NCBI GenBank assembly: GCA_947490345.1
Contig: CANLGL010000032.1
Coordinates: 1 to 52,541 of the forward strand
Length of the DNA stretch: 52,541 nt
Direction: 5' to 3'
From: Deltaproteobacteria bacterium
Lineage (GTDB): Bacteria; Myxococcota_A; UBA796; SXON01
Part shown: positions 8,716 to 16,297 of the stretch, one piece after another
Numbering within the stretch: the stretch's first letter is position 1
Layout of the letters: each line of letters starts with the position of its first letter
Notes under the pieces: model-generated
Databases searched by the model: none
The model's input: only the letters and a program-made list of their open reading frames with translations
What the model was told of the DNA's origin: nothing
Program-made: the position numbers and the translations under genes

Positions 8716-9299
8716 TGGCCGCGGCCGGGGCCATCCCGCGTCCCGTCCGGGGCGCTCCGATCATCGAGAGCGAAGTGGTCGCGATGGTCATCGTCGTTTT
8801 CTGCGAGGTCATGTTCTTCGCGGGGTTTCTCAGCGGCTTCAGCCTGATCGGCGCGCGGGCGCCGGCTGGATGGTGGCCGCCTCCTGGTGACCCAGCGCTA
8901 CCCGTCGCGGCGACCGGCGGCGCGTCGCTGGCGTTGTTGATCTCTGGCGTCGCGGTTTTCTGGGCCGGCCGTCGCTTGGACGCTGATCGCGCTGGTGCGT
9001 TGCGCCTGCTCTGGGGTGCCGTCGCGTTTGCTACGGCGTTCCTCGCTTATCAAGTATTCGAATTCGTCCGGCTGGTCTCGATCGGGTTCACCATGGTCTC
9101 GAGCGCCCACGGGGGTTTCTTCTACACCATCGTCGGCGCGCACGCGCTGCACGCGGTCATTGCCGTGGCCGTGCTTTCTTGGGCCGTCCGCCGCCTCTCC
9201 GCCGGGGACCTGCGACCGCCGGCGTTCACTGCGGTGCGGATGTACTGGTATTTTGTCGTCGGCTTGTGGCCGGCGATCTACACGGTGGTGTACCTGTGA
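8715..9299 (+). CDS. Cytochrome c oxidase subunit III-like protein (second copy)
   Basis: This 194-residue polytopic protein has the subunit III fold: an N-terminal helix with a Glu (VVAMVIVVFCEVMFFAG), a middle FEFVRL segment, and a terminal block with GAHALHAVIAVAVL followed by YWYFVVGLWPAIYTVVYL. It is clearly diverged from the first subunit III at 7667-8239. Translational coupling with coxD is indicated by the 1-nt overlap, and its own stop overlaps the next start. It may replace or sit beside the other subunit III; the sequence alone cannot decide. Confidence 0.85.
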   Translation: MAAAGAIPRPVRGAPIIESEVVAMVIVVFCEVMFFAGFLSGFSLIGARAPAGWWPPPGDPALPVAATGGASLALLISGVAVFWAGRRLDADRAGALRLLWGAVAFATAFLAYQVFEFVRLVSIGFTMVSSAHGGFFYTIVGAHALHAVIAVAVLSWAVRRLSAGDLRPPAFTAVRMYWYFVVGLWPAIYTVVYL

Positions 9300-9532
9300 C
9301 GCGCGCGCTCGTCGCCGCCTCGCTCGCCCTGGTGGTCGCGGTACCCGATGTCGCCCGGGCCTGCTCTACCTGCATGGACCCGACTGAGGGCAGTCGTGCG
9401 CTGCTGGTGGTGACGATCTTTCTGAGCCTGTTGCCGATCGGCATGCTGGCTGCAATCGGCGGCTACGTGTGGTGGCGCGCCGAACAGATGCGCCGCCTCG
9501 CGGCCGCTCTCCCCCTCCTGGAACGCCCATGA
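9296..9532 (+). CDS. Small CxxC signal-anchor membrane protein of oxidase operon
   Basis: This 78-residue protein starts at GTG 9296 in a GTGA overlap with the second subunit III and ends in an ATGA overlap with the cytochrome gene. It has a signal peptide (cleavage likely after ARA), then a CSTCMDP motif at the mature N-terminus, then one membrane helix (LLVVTIFLSLLPIGMLAAIGG) and a short basic cytoplasmic tail. The CxxCM motif facing the periplasm would suit copper or disulfide chemistry during CuA/CuB assembly. I cannot name a family with certainty. Confidence 0.7.
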   Translation: MTRALVAASLALVVAVPDVARACSTCMDPTEGSRALLVVTIFLSLLPIGMLAAIGGYVWWRAEQMRRLAAALPLLERP

Positions 9533-10128
9533 ACGCTCTCCGAATCGTCGCGCCCCTCATGTTCTTCGCGGTCGCTTGCGACGCGATCCCGGAGGACCCC
9601 TTGGCCGTGCGCGAGCGCTACCGCGGCCACTACGGCGCTCCGTGCAATGCGTGGGCGATCTCGACGCAGAGCGGCCGTGAGTACTGTGCCTCGCCGAGCG
9701 TCGGATTCACGACCGACCCGGCCTTCGCCGCCGCGATCACCAAGGTCGATGACGCCGCCTTCATCGGCTTCGATGCCAAGTCGTCCGAAGACAAGCTGGC
9801 GCTTTTGATGACCGAGGGCAAGGCCGCCTACACCAACAATTGCCAGTCGTGCCACGGTGCCGACGCGAGCGGGAACGGAACGCTGTACCCCCCGCTCGCC
9901 AACGACCCGCTGGTCAACGGGGGCAGCGTCGACGAACACATCGCGACGATCCTGAAGGGGCTGTCGGGGAAGGTGATTGGCGGGGTGGCCTACACCGGCG
10001 CCATGACGCCTTTCGGTCACCTCACGGACAACCAACTGGCGGCGATCGTGACGTACGAGCGCAACTCCTGGGGCAACGCCGGTGGCGTGGTCGAGCCCAC
10101 TGCGGTCAAGGCCGCGCGGGCAAACTAG
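9529..10128 (+). CDS. Monoheme cytochrome c lipoprotein
   Basis: This 199-residue protein has a lipoprotein-type signal ending in FFAVAC (Cys17). The C-terminal half is a class I cytochrome c domain with heme site CQSCH at 105-109 and a likely axial Met159 in GAMTPFG. The first 90 residues are a family-unknown N-terminal extension with two extra Cys (about 39 and 53) that could form a disulfide. As the last gene of the oxidase block it is a likely electron donor or accessory heme subunit. Overlap with the upstream gene (ATGA) supports this start. Confidence 0.85.
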   Translation: MNALRIVAPLMFFAVACDAIPEDPLAVRERYRGHYGAPCNAWAISTQSGREYCASPSVGFTTDPAFAAAITKVDDAAFIGFDAKSSEDKLALLMTEGKAAYTNNCQSCHGADASGNGTLYPPLANDPLVNGGSVDEHIATILKGLSGKVIGGVAYTGAMTPFGHLTDNQLAAIVTYERNSWGNAGGVVEPTAVKAARAN

Positions 10129-10191
10129 CCAGGCCGTCTCCAGATGTCGGCACCGTCGCCGATGCTCGGTCGCCGCGCTACAACTTGAGGG

Positions 10192-10848
10192 ATGAACGGT
10201 TTGCCTGAGCTGCAGAAGTATTGGGAGGTGGCGGCCGGGACGCTCACGTTCATGCTCGCGGTCAGCGTGCTGACGGTGGCGTTGGCGCTGGAGCGCTGGG
10301 TGGCCCTGATGCGGGCCCGCGCGGCGGTCCAGCGGGTTCAGGAGGTCGTGCTGGGTGCCGCCCGCCGCGGCGACCTCGACGAAGCGCGTCGCCTGGCCGA
10401 CGGCCTTCCCAGCCCCGTGCGTGAGGTGTTCACCGCCGGGCTCGACCGGGCGTTGGGCCGGGTGCGCGGAGAGTTCGCCACCGCGATGGCGCGTGAGACC
10501 AAGCGCGCCGTGGCCAAGCTTCGCGGCACGCTGTGGGTGCTGGGTAGCGTTGGTGCGCTGATGCCGTTCGCCGGCCTGTTGGGCACGGTCCTGGGCGTCA
10601 TGGGCAGCTTCGAGGCAATCGGCGATCAACAGGCTGGCGGGTTTGCCGTCGTGTCTGCCGGCATCTCTGAGGCGCTGGTGGCCACTGCCGCCGGTCTTTT
10701 CGTGGCGCTTGAGGCGGTCATCCTCTTCAACATGCTCGGGCAGCAGGTCGCGGGAGTCGGGCGTGAGCTTGCCTTCGCCGTAGACGAGCTGTGCGAGCTC
10801 ATCCGGTCGAGTCGAGGTCATGCAGAGCGGTCCGCAGTCGACAGCTGA
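10192..10848 (+). CDS. exbB: MotA/TolQ/ExbB proton channel family protein
   Basis: This 218-residue inner-membrane protein has three predicted helices (about 15-35, 120-145 and 160-185). The core GSVGALMPFAGLLGTVLGVMGSF, followed by ISEALVATAAGLFVALEAV, is the ExbB/TolQ signature. With ExbD it forms a proton channel that powers TonB- or Tol-type transport across the envelope. The 29-nt overlap with the following exbD-like gene shows they are one operon. No TonB gene or receptor is present here, so the partner is unknown. A 63-bp gap separates it from the cytochrome gene. Confidence 0.9.
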   Translation: MNGLPELQKYWEVAAGTLTFMLAVSVLTVALALERWVALMRARAAVQRVQEVVLGAARRGDLDEARRLADGLPSPVREVFTAGLDRALGRVRGEFATAMARETKRAVAKLRGTLWVLGSVGALMPFAGLLGTVLGVMGSFEAIGDQQAGGFAVVSAGISEALVATAAGLFVALEAVILFNMLGQQVAGVGRELAFAVDELCELIRSSRGHAERSAVDS

Positions 10849-11299
10849 TGACGTCGATGACGACGCCGGGGCGATGTTCGCGGAGATCAACATCACGCCG
10901 CTGACGGACGTTTTTTTGGTTTTGCTGATCATCTTCATGGTCGTCTCCAGCTCGATGGTGGAGGCGGAGAAGCAGGCGGCACAGGCGAAGAATCTCGTGT
11001 CCGAGCGCGCTCTGTCCGTTTTGACCCCGCAAGGCACTGGTGACAGCCCGCTCATCCCCAAGGATGTCGTGGTCTCGGTGACCCCCGACGGAACCATCTT
11101 CTTGGAAGGGGACACCTTCCCCATTGCCGAGCTTGCGGAGCGCCTACGGACGGTCGAGCGCGGCACCGCCGCCACCCGCGTGGTGGTTCGCGGGGACCAG
11201 GAGGCGCAATACAAGCTGGTCTGGCAGGTGATTCGCGCGTCGCAGGCCGCTGGATTCGAGGATGTGGCGCTCGCAAGCCGCGCCGCGACCTCTCCGTAG
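10820..11299 (+). CDS. exbD: ExbD/TolR family biopolymer transport protein
   Basis: This 159-residue protein has one N-terminal membrane helix that begins INITPLTDVFLVLLIIFMVV. Asp30 in TPLTD is the proton-carrying residue conserved in ExbD/TolR. A periplasmic domain follows, with VSVTPDGTIFLEGD and VVVRGDQEAQYKLVWQVI, as is usual for the family. The gene starts inside the exbB frame. Its 3' end faces the minus-strand gene at 11303 with only 3 nt between. Confidence 0.9.
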   Translation: MQSGPQSTADDVDDDAGAMFAEINITPLTDVFLVLLIIFMVVSSSMVEAEKQAAQAKNLVSERALSVLTPQGTGDSPLIPKDVVVSVTPDGTIFLEGDTFPIAELAERLRTVERGTAATRVVVRGDQEAQYKLVWQVIRASQAAGFEDVALASRAATSP

Positions 11300-11302
11300 C
11301 GC

Positions 11303-11857
11303 TCACCGCGGGACGATGGCCAGCAAGAGCAGAGGGCGCCATCCAAGCGCGCGGATGCGACCGGCGTAGTAGGCGCTGACGCTTGAGTGCAGGCGGTGCT
11401 GGGCGAACGCCCCAAGCAGCGCTTCCAGGGCGACCCCGGCGATGATGAGGGCGACCACCTGTCGGTCGGGCTGGGTAGCAGCGTGAAGTGCGGCGAGCTC
11501 TTCGAGGGTGACGGAGCGACCGCCGGAGTTGAAGTCCTCGGGCAGGCGCCCCGCTGCGACCCAGGCGGCGGCGGCGTCGTCGGCGGTGCTATCCCCTGCC
11601 GTGGCGAGGGCTCTGCACATCGGCAGCCAGTCTTCGGTCAGTACGGCGCTGTCCCACCCGCGAGCGGCGGCGAAGTCGCGCCGCCCGTCCCGCAGCGCCG
11701 CTCCCAGGAGCACCTCGATGCGGTGGTCGACATCCAGTTCGGGGATCACGGCGTGCGCGCCCGCTGCGTCGCCGTGGGCGAGCGCGTGGCGGAGTCGGAT
11801 GGCGGCCTGACCGGAGGAGTTGTGCACGGGGTCTCGCCGCGCCGGATAATCCCGCAA
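11303..11857 (-). CDS. Hypothetical protein divergent from HypA-like gene
   Basis: This is a 184-residue frame that starts with TTG at 11857 (an internal GTG 30 nt downstream is an alternative). It is mostly Ala-rich helix, with a hydrophobic stretch near residue 135-155 (VVALIIAGVALEALLGAF) and a second at the C-terminus (WRPLLLLAIVP). I do not recognise a family. Codon third positions are GC-rich as in the neighbours, and it neatly fills the space between exbD and the HypA-like gene, which argues for a real gene. The start is weakly supported. Confidence 0.55.
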   Translation of the reverse strand: MRDYPARRDPVHNSSGQAAIRLRHALAHGDAAGAHAVIPELDVDHRIEVLLGAALRDGRRDFAAARGWDSAVLTEDWLPMCRALATAGDSTADDAAAAWVAAGRLPEDFNSGGRSVTLEELAALHAATQPDRQVVALIIAGVALEALLGAFAQHRLHSSVSAYYAGRIRALGWRPLLLLAIVPR

Positions 11858-11858
11858 G

Positions 11859-12182
11859 ATGAGTCTTGCCGCGATCGCCGAGGAGCTTCTCGTGGGGCTG
11901 CGCGCACAGTGGCCCGCTGATCAGCAGCTCGGCGGCTTCGAGGTGGAGGTGGGCGAGCTCGTCGACGTCGACGTCGCCGCGCTCAAAGCAGAGCTGGAGC
12001 GCGCCTGCCCGGGAGTGACGGTGCAAATTGTGCGAGTGGACGGGCTGATCCGCTGCTTGGACTGCGGCGCGCACTACCCCGCTGAAGAATCGCCCTGCCC
12101 GGTCTGCGGGAGTGGACGAGGCGAGCTCGTGCATGGCGTCGAGCTTGGCGTTCGCCGCGCCTGGGCCCGCGCGGGGGGATAA
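11859..12182 (+). CDS. HypA/HybF-like zinc-ribbon protein
   Basis: This 107-residue protein ends in a zinc ribbon, CLDCGAHYPAEESPCPVCGSG (two CxxC pairs), preceded by the E-L-x-R-A-C-P-G-V and VDGLIRC pattern seen in HypA nickel-insertion proteins. True HypA begins with MHE and uses His2 for nickel; this protein begins MSLAAIAEELL and lacks that His. It may thus be a zinc-only relative. No hydrogenase or urease gene lies nearby. It ends 24 nt before maeB, so it may be co-transcribed with it. Confidence 0.7.
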   Translation: MSLAAIAEELLVGLRAQWPADQQLGGFEVEVGELVDVDVAALKAELERACPGVTVQIVRVDGLIRCLDCGAHYPAEESPCPVCGSGRGELVHGVELGVRRAWARAGG

Positions 12183-12206
12183 GGCGCGCCGCCAAACGGA
12201 GCGGGC

Positions 12207-14483
12207 ATGAGCTTCAAGCGCGATGCGCTCGACTACCACAGCGAAGGGCGTCCGGGAAAGATCGAGATCGTTCCCACAAAGCCGCTGTTCACGCAGCGCG
12301 ACCTCTCGCTCGCGTACACGCCCGGTGTGGCCGAACCCTGCCTCGCCATCAAGGCCCGACCCGACGACGTCTACAAGTACACCTCCAAGGGGAACCTCGT
12401 CGCGGTGGTGACCAACGGCACGGCCGTTCTCGGGCTCGGCAACATCGGCCCGAGGGCCAGCAAGCCGGTGATGGAAGGCAAGTCCAACCTCTTCAAGAAG
12501 TTCGCCGACATCGACTCCGTCGACATCGAGCTGGACGCACCGACGCCCGCCGAGGTGATCGCCGCGGTCAGGGCGATGGCACCCACCTTCGGGGGCATCA
12601 ACCTCGAAGACATCAAGTCGCCCGACTGCTTCGAGATCGAGCGTGAGCTCCAGAAAGTTTGCGACATTCCAGTGTTTCATGACGATCAGCACGGTACCGC
12701 CATCATCGCGGGGGCGGGCATTCTCAACGCCGCCGAAATTGCGGGACGCACACTGGCCGAGCTCAAGGTGGTGTTCAGCGGGGCCGGGGCCGCTGCGGTC
12801 GCGACGGCAAGAATGTTGGTATCGCTCGGTGTTCTCCGCGAGAACATCTGGATGTGCGACGCTGAGGGGCTGCTCTACAACGGCCGAAAGGAGGATGTCT
12901 TCCCCGAGAAGATGGTGTTCGCCCAGGGAACGACCCCCAGCACCCTTCGGGAAGTCATCGTCGGGGCGCACGTCTTCATCGGCCTGTCCGTGGGCGGGGT
13001 CCTCAAGCCCGAGCTCCTGCTGACCATGGCGGAGACCCCGGTGATCTTCGCGATGGCCAACCCGGAGCCCGAGATCCACTACCACGAGGCCAAGGCGGTT
13101 CGGCCCGACGCCATCGTCGCCACTGGCCGTAGCGACTACCCGAACCAGGTCAACAACGTACTCGGTTTCCCCTTCGTCTTCCGGGGCGCGCTCGACTGCC
13201 GTGCTCGGGCGATCAACGAAGCCATGAAGATCGCCGCGGTGCGCGCGCTGGCGGCGCTGGCCAAGGAGGAGGTGCCCGACGAGGTGCTCAACGCCTACAA
13301 GATCGACAGTCTCCGCTTCGGGCCCGACTACATCATTCCCAAGCCTTTCGACTCCCGTGTGCTGTGGTGGGTGGCGCCAGCCGTCGCCAAGGCCGCGGCA
13401 GAGAGTGGGGTGGCGCGGGAGCCGATCGCTGACCTGGAGGCCTACCGCGCCAAGCTCGAGCGGATGTTGGAGCGCGGGAAGGAGGTGCTTCGCCCGGTGA
13501 TCTCACGCGCCCAGAAGAACCGGCGGCGGATCGTGTTCTTCGACGGGGCGCACCCGCGGGTGCTTCGGGCGGCGCAGATCATGGTGGAGCAGGAAATCTG
13601 CAGTCCCATCCTCGTCGGCGAGGAGTGGAAAGTGCTCAAGCGGGCCGAGGAGCAGAACGTCTCGCTCGATGGCATCGTGATTGTCGATGCGAAGAACGGG
13701 GACCGATTCGATCGATACGGTGACGCGCTGTGGGAGTTGCGGAAGCGGAAGGGGATGACGGCGATGGCGGCGCGGCAGTGGATGCACCGCGGCGTCGGCT
13801 TTGCGGCGATGATGGTCAACACGGGCGAAGCCGACGGCATGGTCGGCGGTCTGTCGACGCCCTACGCCGAAACGCTACGGCCCGCTCTCCAGATCATCGG
13901 GCACGCGCCGTCGGTGCGCTGTGTCAGCGGCGTTTACATCATGCTCTTCAAGAACCGGGTGTTCTTCCTGGGCGATTGTACGGTGAACATTTTGCCGCCT
14001 GCCGCGCAGCTCGCGCAGATCGCGGTGCACACCGCGCGCCTTGCAGAATCGCTCGGTTACAAGCCGCGCGTCGCGATGTTGTCGTACTCCGACTTCGGAG
14101 AACATCGCGACAACCCCGAGGTCACCAAGATTCCGGAGGCGATCCTGCTGGTCCGCAAGATGTGGCCCGACCTGGTGATCGACGGCGAGATGCAGGCTGA
14201 CACGGCCGTCAACGCCGAGCTTGCGGGCAACGATTTTCCATTCTCGTCGATTCAGGGTGATGCGAACGTGCTCATCTTTCCCGGCCTTGCCTCAGGAAAT
14301 ATCGCCTACAAGCTCCTGCGGGAGCTGGGTGGTGCGACCGCGGTCGGCCCCGTCATCATGGGTCTGAATCGCCCCGTCAACGTCCTCGCGCTTGGCGCCT
14401 CGGTCAACGACATCGTCGCGATGGCGGCGCTGACCGTGCATCAAGCGCTCGAACTCGAATCTCGTGGAGTCTCCCGTGGCTGA
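12207..14483 (+). CDS. maeB: NADP-dependent malic enzyme with phosphotransacetylase-like domain
   Basis: This 758-residue protein matches the length of MaeB-type malic enzymes. It converts malate to pyruvate, CO2 and reduced cofactor. Residues about 1-430 are the malic domain: SLAYTPGVAEPC near 34-45, the metal-site segments INLEDIKSPDCFEIE at 131-145 and HDDQHGTA at 158-165, and a Rossmann loop VVFSGAGAAA near 188-197. Residues about 430-758 are a phosphotransacetylase-like domain that in this family acts as a regulatory acetyl-CoA sensor. Its stop overlaps the next gene by 8 nt. Confidence 0.95.
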   Translation: MSFKRDALDYHSEGRPGKIEIVPTKPLFTQRDLSLAYTPGVAEPCLAIKARPDDVYKYTSKGNLVAVVTNGTAVLGLGNIGPRASKPVMEGKSNLFKKFADIDSVDIELDAPTPAEVIAAVRAMAPTFGGINLEDIKSPDCFEIERELQKVCDIPVFHDDQHGTAIIAGAGILNAAEIAGRTLAELKVVFSGAGAAAVATARMLVSLGVLRENIWMCDAEGLLYNGRKEDVFPEKMVFAQGTTPSTLREVIVGAHVFIGLSVGGVLKPELLLTMAETPVIFAMANPEPEIHYHEAKAVRPDAIVATGRSDYPNQVNNVLGFPFVFRGALDCRARAINEAMKIAAVRALAALAKEEVPDEVLNAYKIDSLRFGPDYIIPKPFDSRVLWWVAPAVAKAAAESGVAREPIADLEAYRAKLERMLERGKEVLRPVISRAQKNRRRIVFFDGAHPRVLRAAQIMVEQEICSPILVGEEWKVLKRAEEQNVSLDGIVIVDAKNGDRFDRYGDALWELRKRKGMTAMAARQWMHRGVGFAAMMVNTGEADGMVGGLSTPYAETLRPALQIIGHAPSVRCVSGVYIMLFKNRVFFLGDCTVNILPPAAQLAQIAVHTARLAESLGYKPRVAMLSYSDFGEHRDNPEVTKIPEAILLVRKMWPDLVIDGEMQADTAVNAELAGNDFPFSSIQGDANVLIFPGLASGNIAYKLLRELGGATAVGPVIMGLNRPVNVLALGASVNDIVAMAALTVHQALELESRGVSRG

Positions 14484-15510
14484 TCCTCGTCTTACCGCTA
14501 TTCTCGACCGCTCTGGTGATCCGGAACTCGTAGCGTGGGCGCACGATGGGGCGGGTGACGTCACCACGCTCTCTGATCCGGAGCTCGCCATCCACGCCGC
14601 TGGAGAGCTGGGCAACATCGCCGCGCTCCAGGCCGTGGTCGCCCCGAAGGCCCTCCGGAAGGCCGCCGCGGCGGCGCTCCATCGCATCAAGTCGCGAGGG
14701 ATCAAGGTCGCCGATGCGCCGGCGCCCAAGGCGTTCACGCTGGCTCGGGAAGCGTTCGACGTGCCGCCGCGCGCATTCTTGAGCGGGCCGAATGCGATGG
14801 GCAACTGCCACCTGCTGATGACCGCGACCGACCGCGAAGGCAGCTGCATCATGGAGGTCATCATCGGCGGCGACAAGGTCCAGGATCACCACGGGCACGC
14901 CGGCCGCAGCGAGCTGCGCAAGTTCTGGAAGCAGATCGAGGGCGACGACGTGATGGCCGAGATTCCGTTTGTCGCCGGTCTCCATTTGGGCGACGCGGCG
15001 CTCAACGGCAAGCCCGCGCACGGGTGGGACCACTTCCTCAGCAAGGTCGCTCCTGGCTCGCTCGCAGCGGCGCGGAGCGCGAATCCCCTGGAGTACGCCC
15101 TTGCCGACTCCGGCGCCGCGGCTGAGGGCTGGGTGCTTCCGGCGTGGCTCCTTCCCGGCGCCGTGGTGGATGGAATCGTGGCCAGCTTGCCGGCCGACGC
15201 GACACCCGAAAACGAGGGCTGGCTCGATGAGGCCATCGCCGCCGCGCTCGAAGGCGGTGGCAGGGAGAGCTTTGCGTTCGCGGCGGACCGCTCGGCGTTG
15301 GTCTTCGCGCTCTTGGGGCGGGGTGCGGCTGCCGAGTCGGCACGTGCCGCGGCCACTCGAATGCGCGCGGGGGAGGGGTGCTCTGATCTGGCCCCGCTCC
15401 GCTCAGCCGTGTTGCTTGCGGCGTTCCAAGAGCTTCAGCATCGCCAGCAGGAGAAGTCGTCCGACATCGACAGCGTCATGCGCCGGGTGGGCGAGTTCAA
15501 CGCCGAATAG
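14476..15510 (+). CDS. Hypothetical protein downstream of maeB
   Basis: This is a 344-residue soluble protein of no family known to me. The start at GTG 14476 is chosen because GGAG at 14467-14470 is 5 nt upstream; a GTG at 14464 in the same frame is the alternative. The first 90 residues are Ala/Leu helical repeats of HEAT type (AIHAAGELGNIAALQAVV). The middle contains CHLLMTATDREGSCIMEVII and a GDKVQDHHGHAGRSELRKFW stretch. It overlaps the maeB stop, so it is probably in the same operon. Confidence 0.75.
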   Translation: MADPRLTAILDRSGDPELVAWAHDGAGDVTTLSDPELAIHAAGELGNIAALQAVVAPKALRKAAAAALHRIKSRGIKVADAPAPKAFTLAREAFDVPPRAFLSGPNAMGNCHLLMTATDREGSCIMEVIIGGDKVQDHHGHAGRSELRKFWKQIEGDDVMAEIPFVAGLHLGDAALNGKPAHGWDHFLSKVAPGSLAAARSANPLEYALADSGAAAEGWVLPAWLLPGAVVDGIVASLPADATPENEGWLDEAIAAALEGGGRESFAFAADRSALVFALLGRGAAAESARAAATRMRAGEGCSDLAPLRSAVLLAAFQELQHRQQEKSSDIDSVMRRVGEFNAE

Positions 15511-15519
15511 CGCCGCTGG

Positions 15520-16137
15520 TCAGGTGATGACCTTCTTGTTGCGGTACAGCTCCTTGTCGACGGCCTCGCGCATCTTTCCCTCGTCGAGCTTGCCGCCCAA
15601 AAACGCGTTGACCGTCTTCGCCGCGGCGGCGGCGTCGGCCACGGCTTGGTCGTATCGCACCTCCAGCATCTCGAAGTTGTCGCGCTTTCGGGAAAGGATG
15701 CGCACGCTGGCCAGGTGATTCATGTAGGCGTCGATCATCATCTTGTCGTCGGAGTTGTCCACCTCTCCCCGGTGCTTCAGCATCTTGTTCTGCGAGGCGA
15801 TGACCTCGGTGAGGTCGCGACGCATGAACACGATTCGGTACCGGTTGTCGTCGGGGAGGTCCTTCAGCAGCCAGGAGATGACCTTGAGCGCTTTGCCGCG
15901 GCCCGCTTTGACGTAGGACTTGTCGGTCTCCTTTTCGAGGTCCTTCACGCGCTCGTACTCGTAGTAGCCCTTCGGATTATCCACATCAGCCGCTCGAAGT
16001 TGGTCGGTCATGATCGCCAGGCCGCCGCCGTCGAGCATCCGCATCATCATGGATGTCCCCGACCGGGGCAGGCCAGAGACGATGACGATGGGCTCGCCGA
16101 GGTCGGCTCCGAAGATTCGGGAGAAGAAACCGGTCAT
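15520..16137 (-). CDS. Sulfotransferase-family protein
   Basis: This 205-residue protein opens with a beta strand and P-loop-like turn IVIVSGLPRSGTSMMMRML (residues 17-35), the PAPS-binding 5'-phosphosulfate loop of sulfotransferases. A later segment RIVFMRRDLTEVIASQNKML matches the 3'-phosphate-binding Arg/Ser region. The enzyme is short (sulfotransferases are usually 250-300 residues) and lacks an obvious signal peptide. Its substrate cannot be read from sequence. It faces the plus-strand hypothetical gene tail to tail (9 nt apart) and lies beside the phosphatase-superfamily cluster. Confidence 0.8.
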   Translation of the reverse strand: MTGFFSRIFGADLGEPIVIVSGLPRSGTSMMMRMLDGGGLAIMTDQLRAADVDNPKGYYEYERVKDLEKETDKSYVKAGRGKALKVISWLLKDLPDDNRYRIVFMRRDLTEVIASQNKMLKHRGEVDNSDDKMMIDAYMNHLASVRILSRKRDNFEMLEVRYDQAVADAAAAAKTVNAFLGGKLDEGKMREAVDKELYRNKKVIT

Positions 16138-16164
16138 GGACGGTCCGTTGCCGCTGGGCGGGAT

Positions 16165-16258
16165 GGGGAGAGCGCTACGCGCGGCGCGTTACTAACGCGT
16201 CGCGCGCCGGAGGCCGGAAAGCGCAGCTTGGAGGCCGGAGGGAATGGCGCGGTAGGGG
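16165..16258 (+). repeat. Structured intergenic repeat, copy A
   Basis: This 94-bp element reads GGGGAGAGCGCTA, then a hairpin (arms 16178-16190 and 16194-16206, loop ACT), then AGGCCGGAAA, a 6-7-nt variable part, TTGGAGGCCGGAGGG and AATGGCGCGGTAGGGG. The 13-bp stem includes one G-T opposition (16184/16200), which pairs in a plus-strand RNA but not in the minus-strand RNA. A second copy with the same flanks and an unrelated but equally well paired stem is at 52284-52378. Confidence 0.8.
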
Positions 16259-16293
16259 AAGGGGCCGCGTGCCGCGTGGCCCTTCCCCCTTTT
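16255..16293 (+). terminator. Intrinsic terminator, plus-strand orientation
   Basis: Arms 16255-16266 (GGGGAAGGGGCC) and 16278-16288 (GGCCCTTCCCC) pair over 11 bp with one bulged G, around an 11-nt loop, and run into C-TTTT at 16289-16293. The T run is on the plus strand. No plus-strand gene ends nearby (the last one stops at 15510), so it may end a transcript through the structured repeat copy A. Confidence 0.6.
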
Positions 16294-16297
16294 CGGA

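Noticed and set aside
9463..11415. 650-residue minus-strand frame across the cytochrome and ExbB/D genes
   Set aside because: Crosses four well-supported genes on the other strand and has no recognisable domain.
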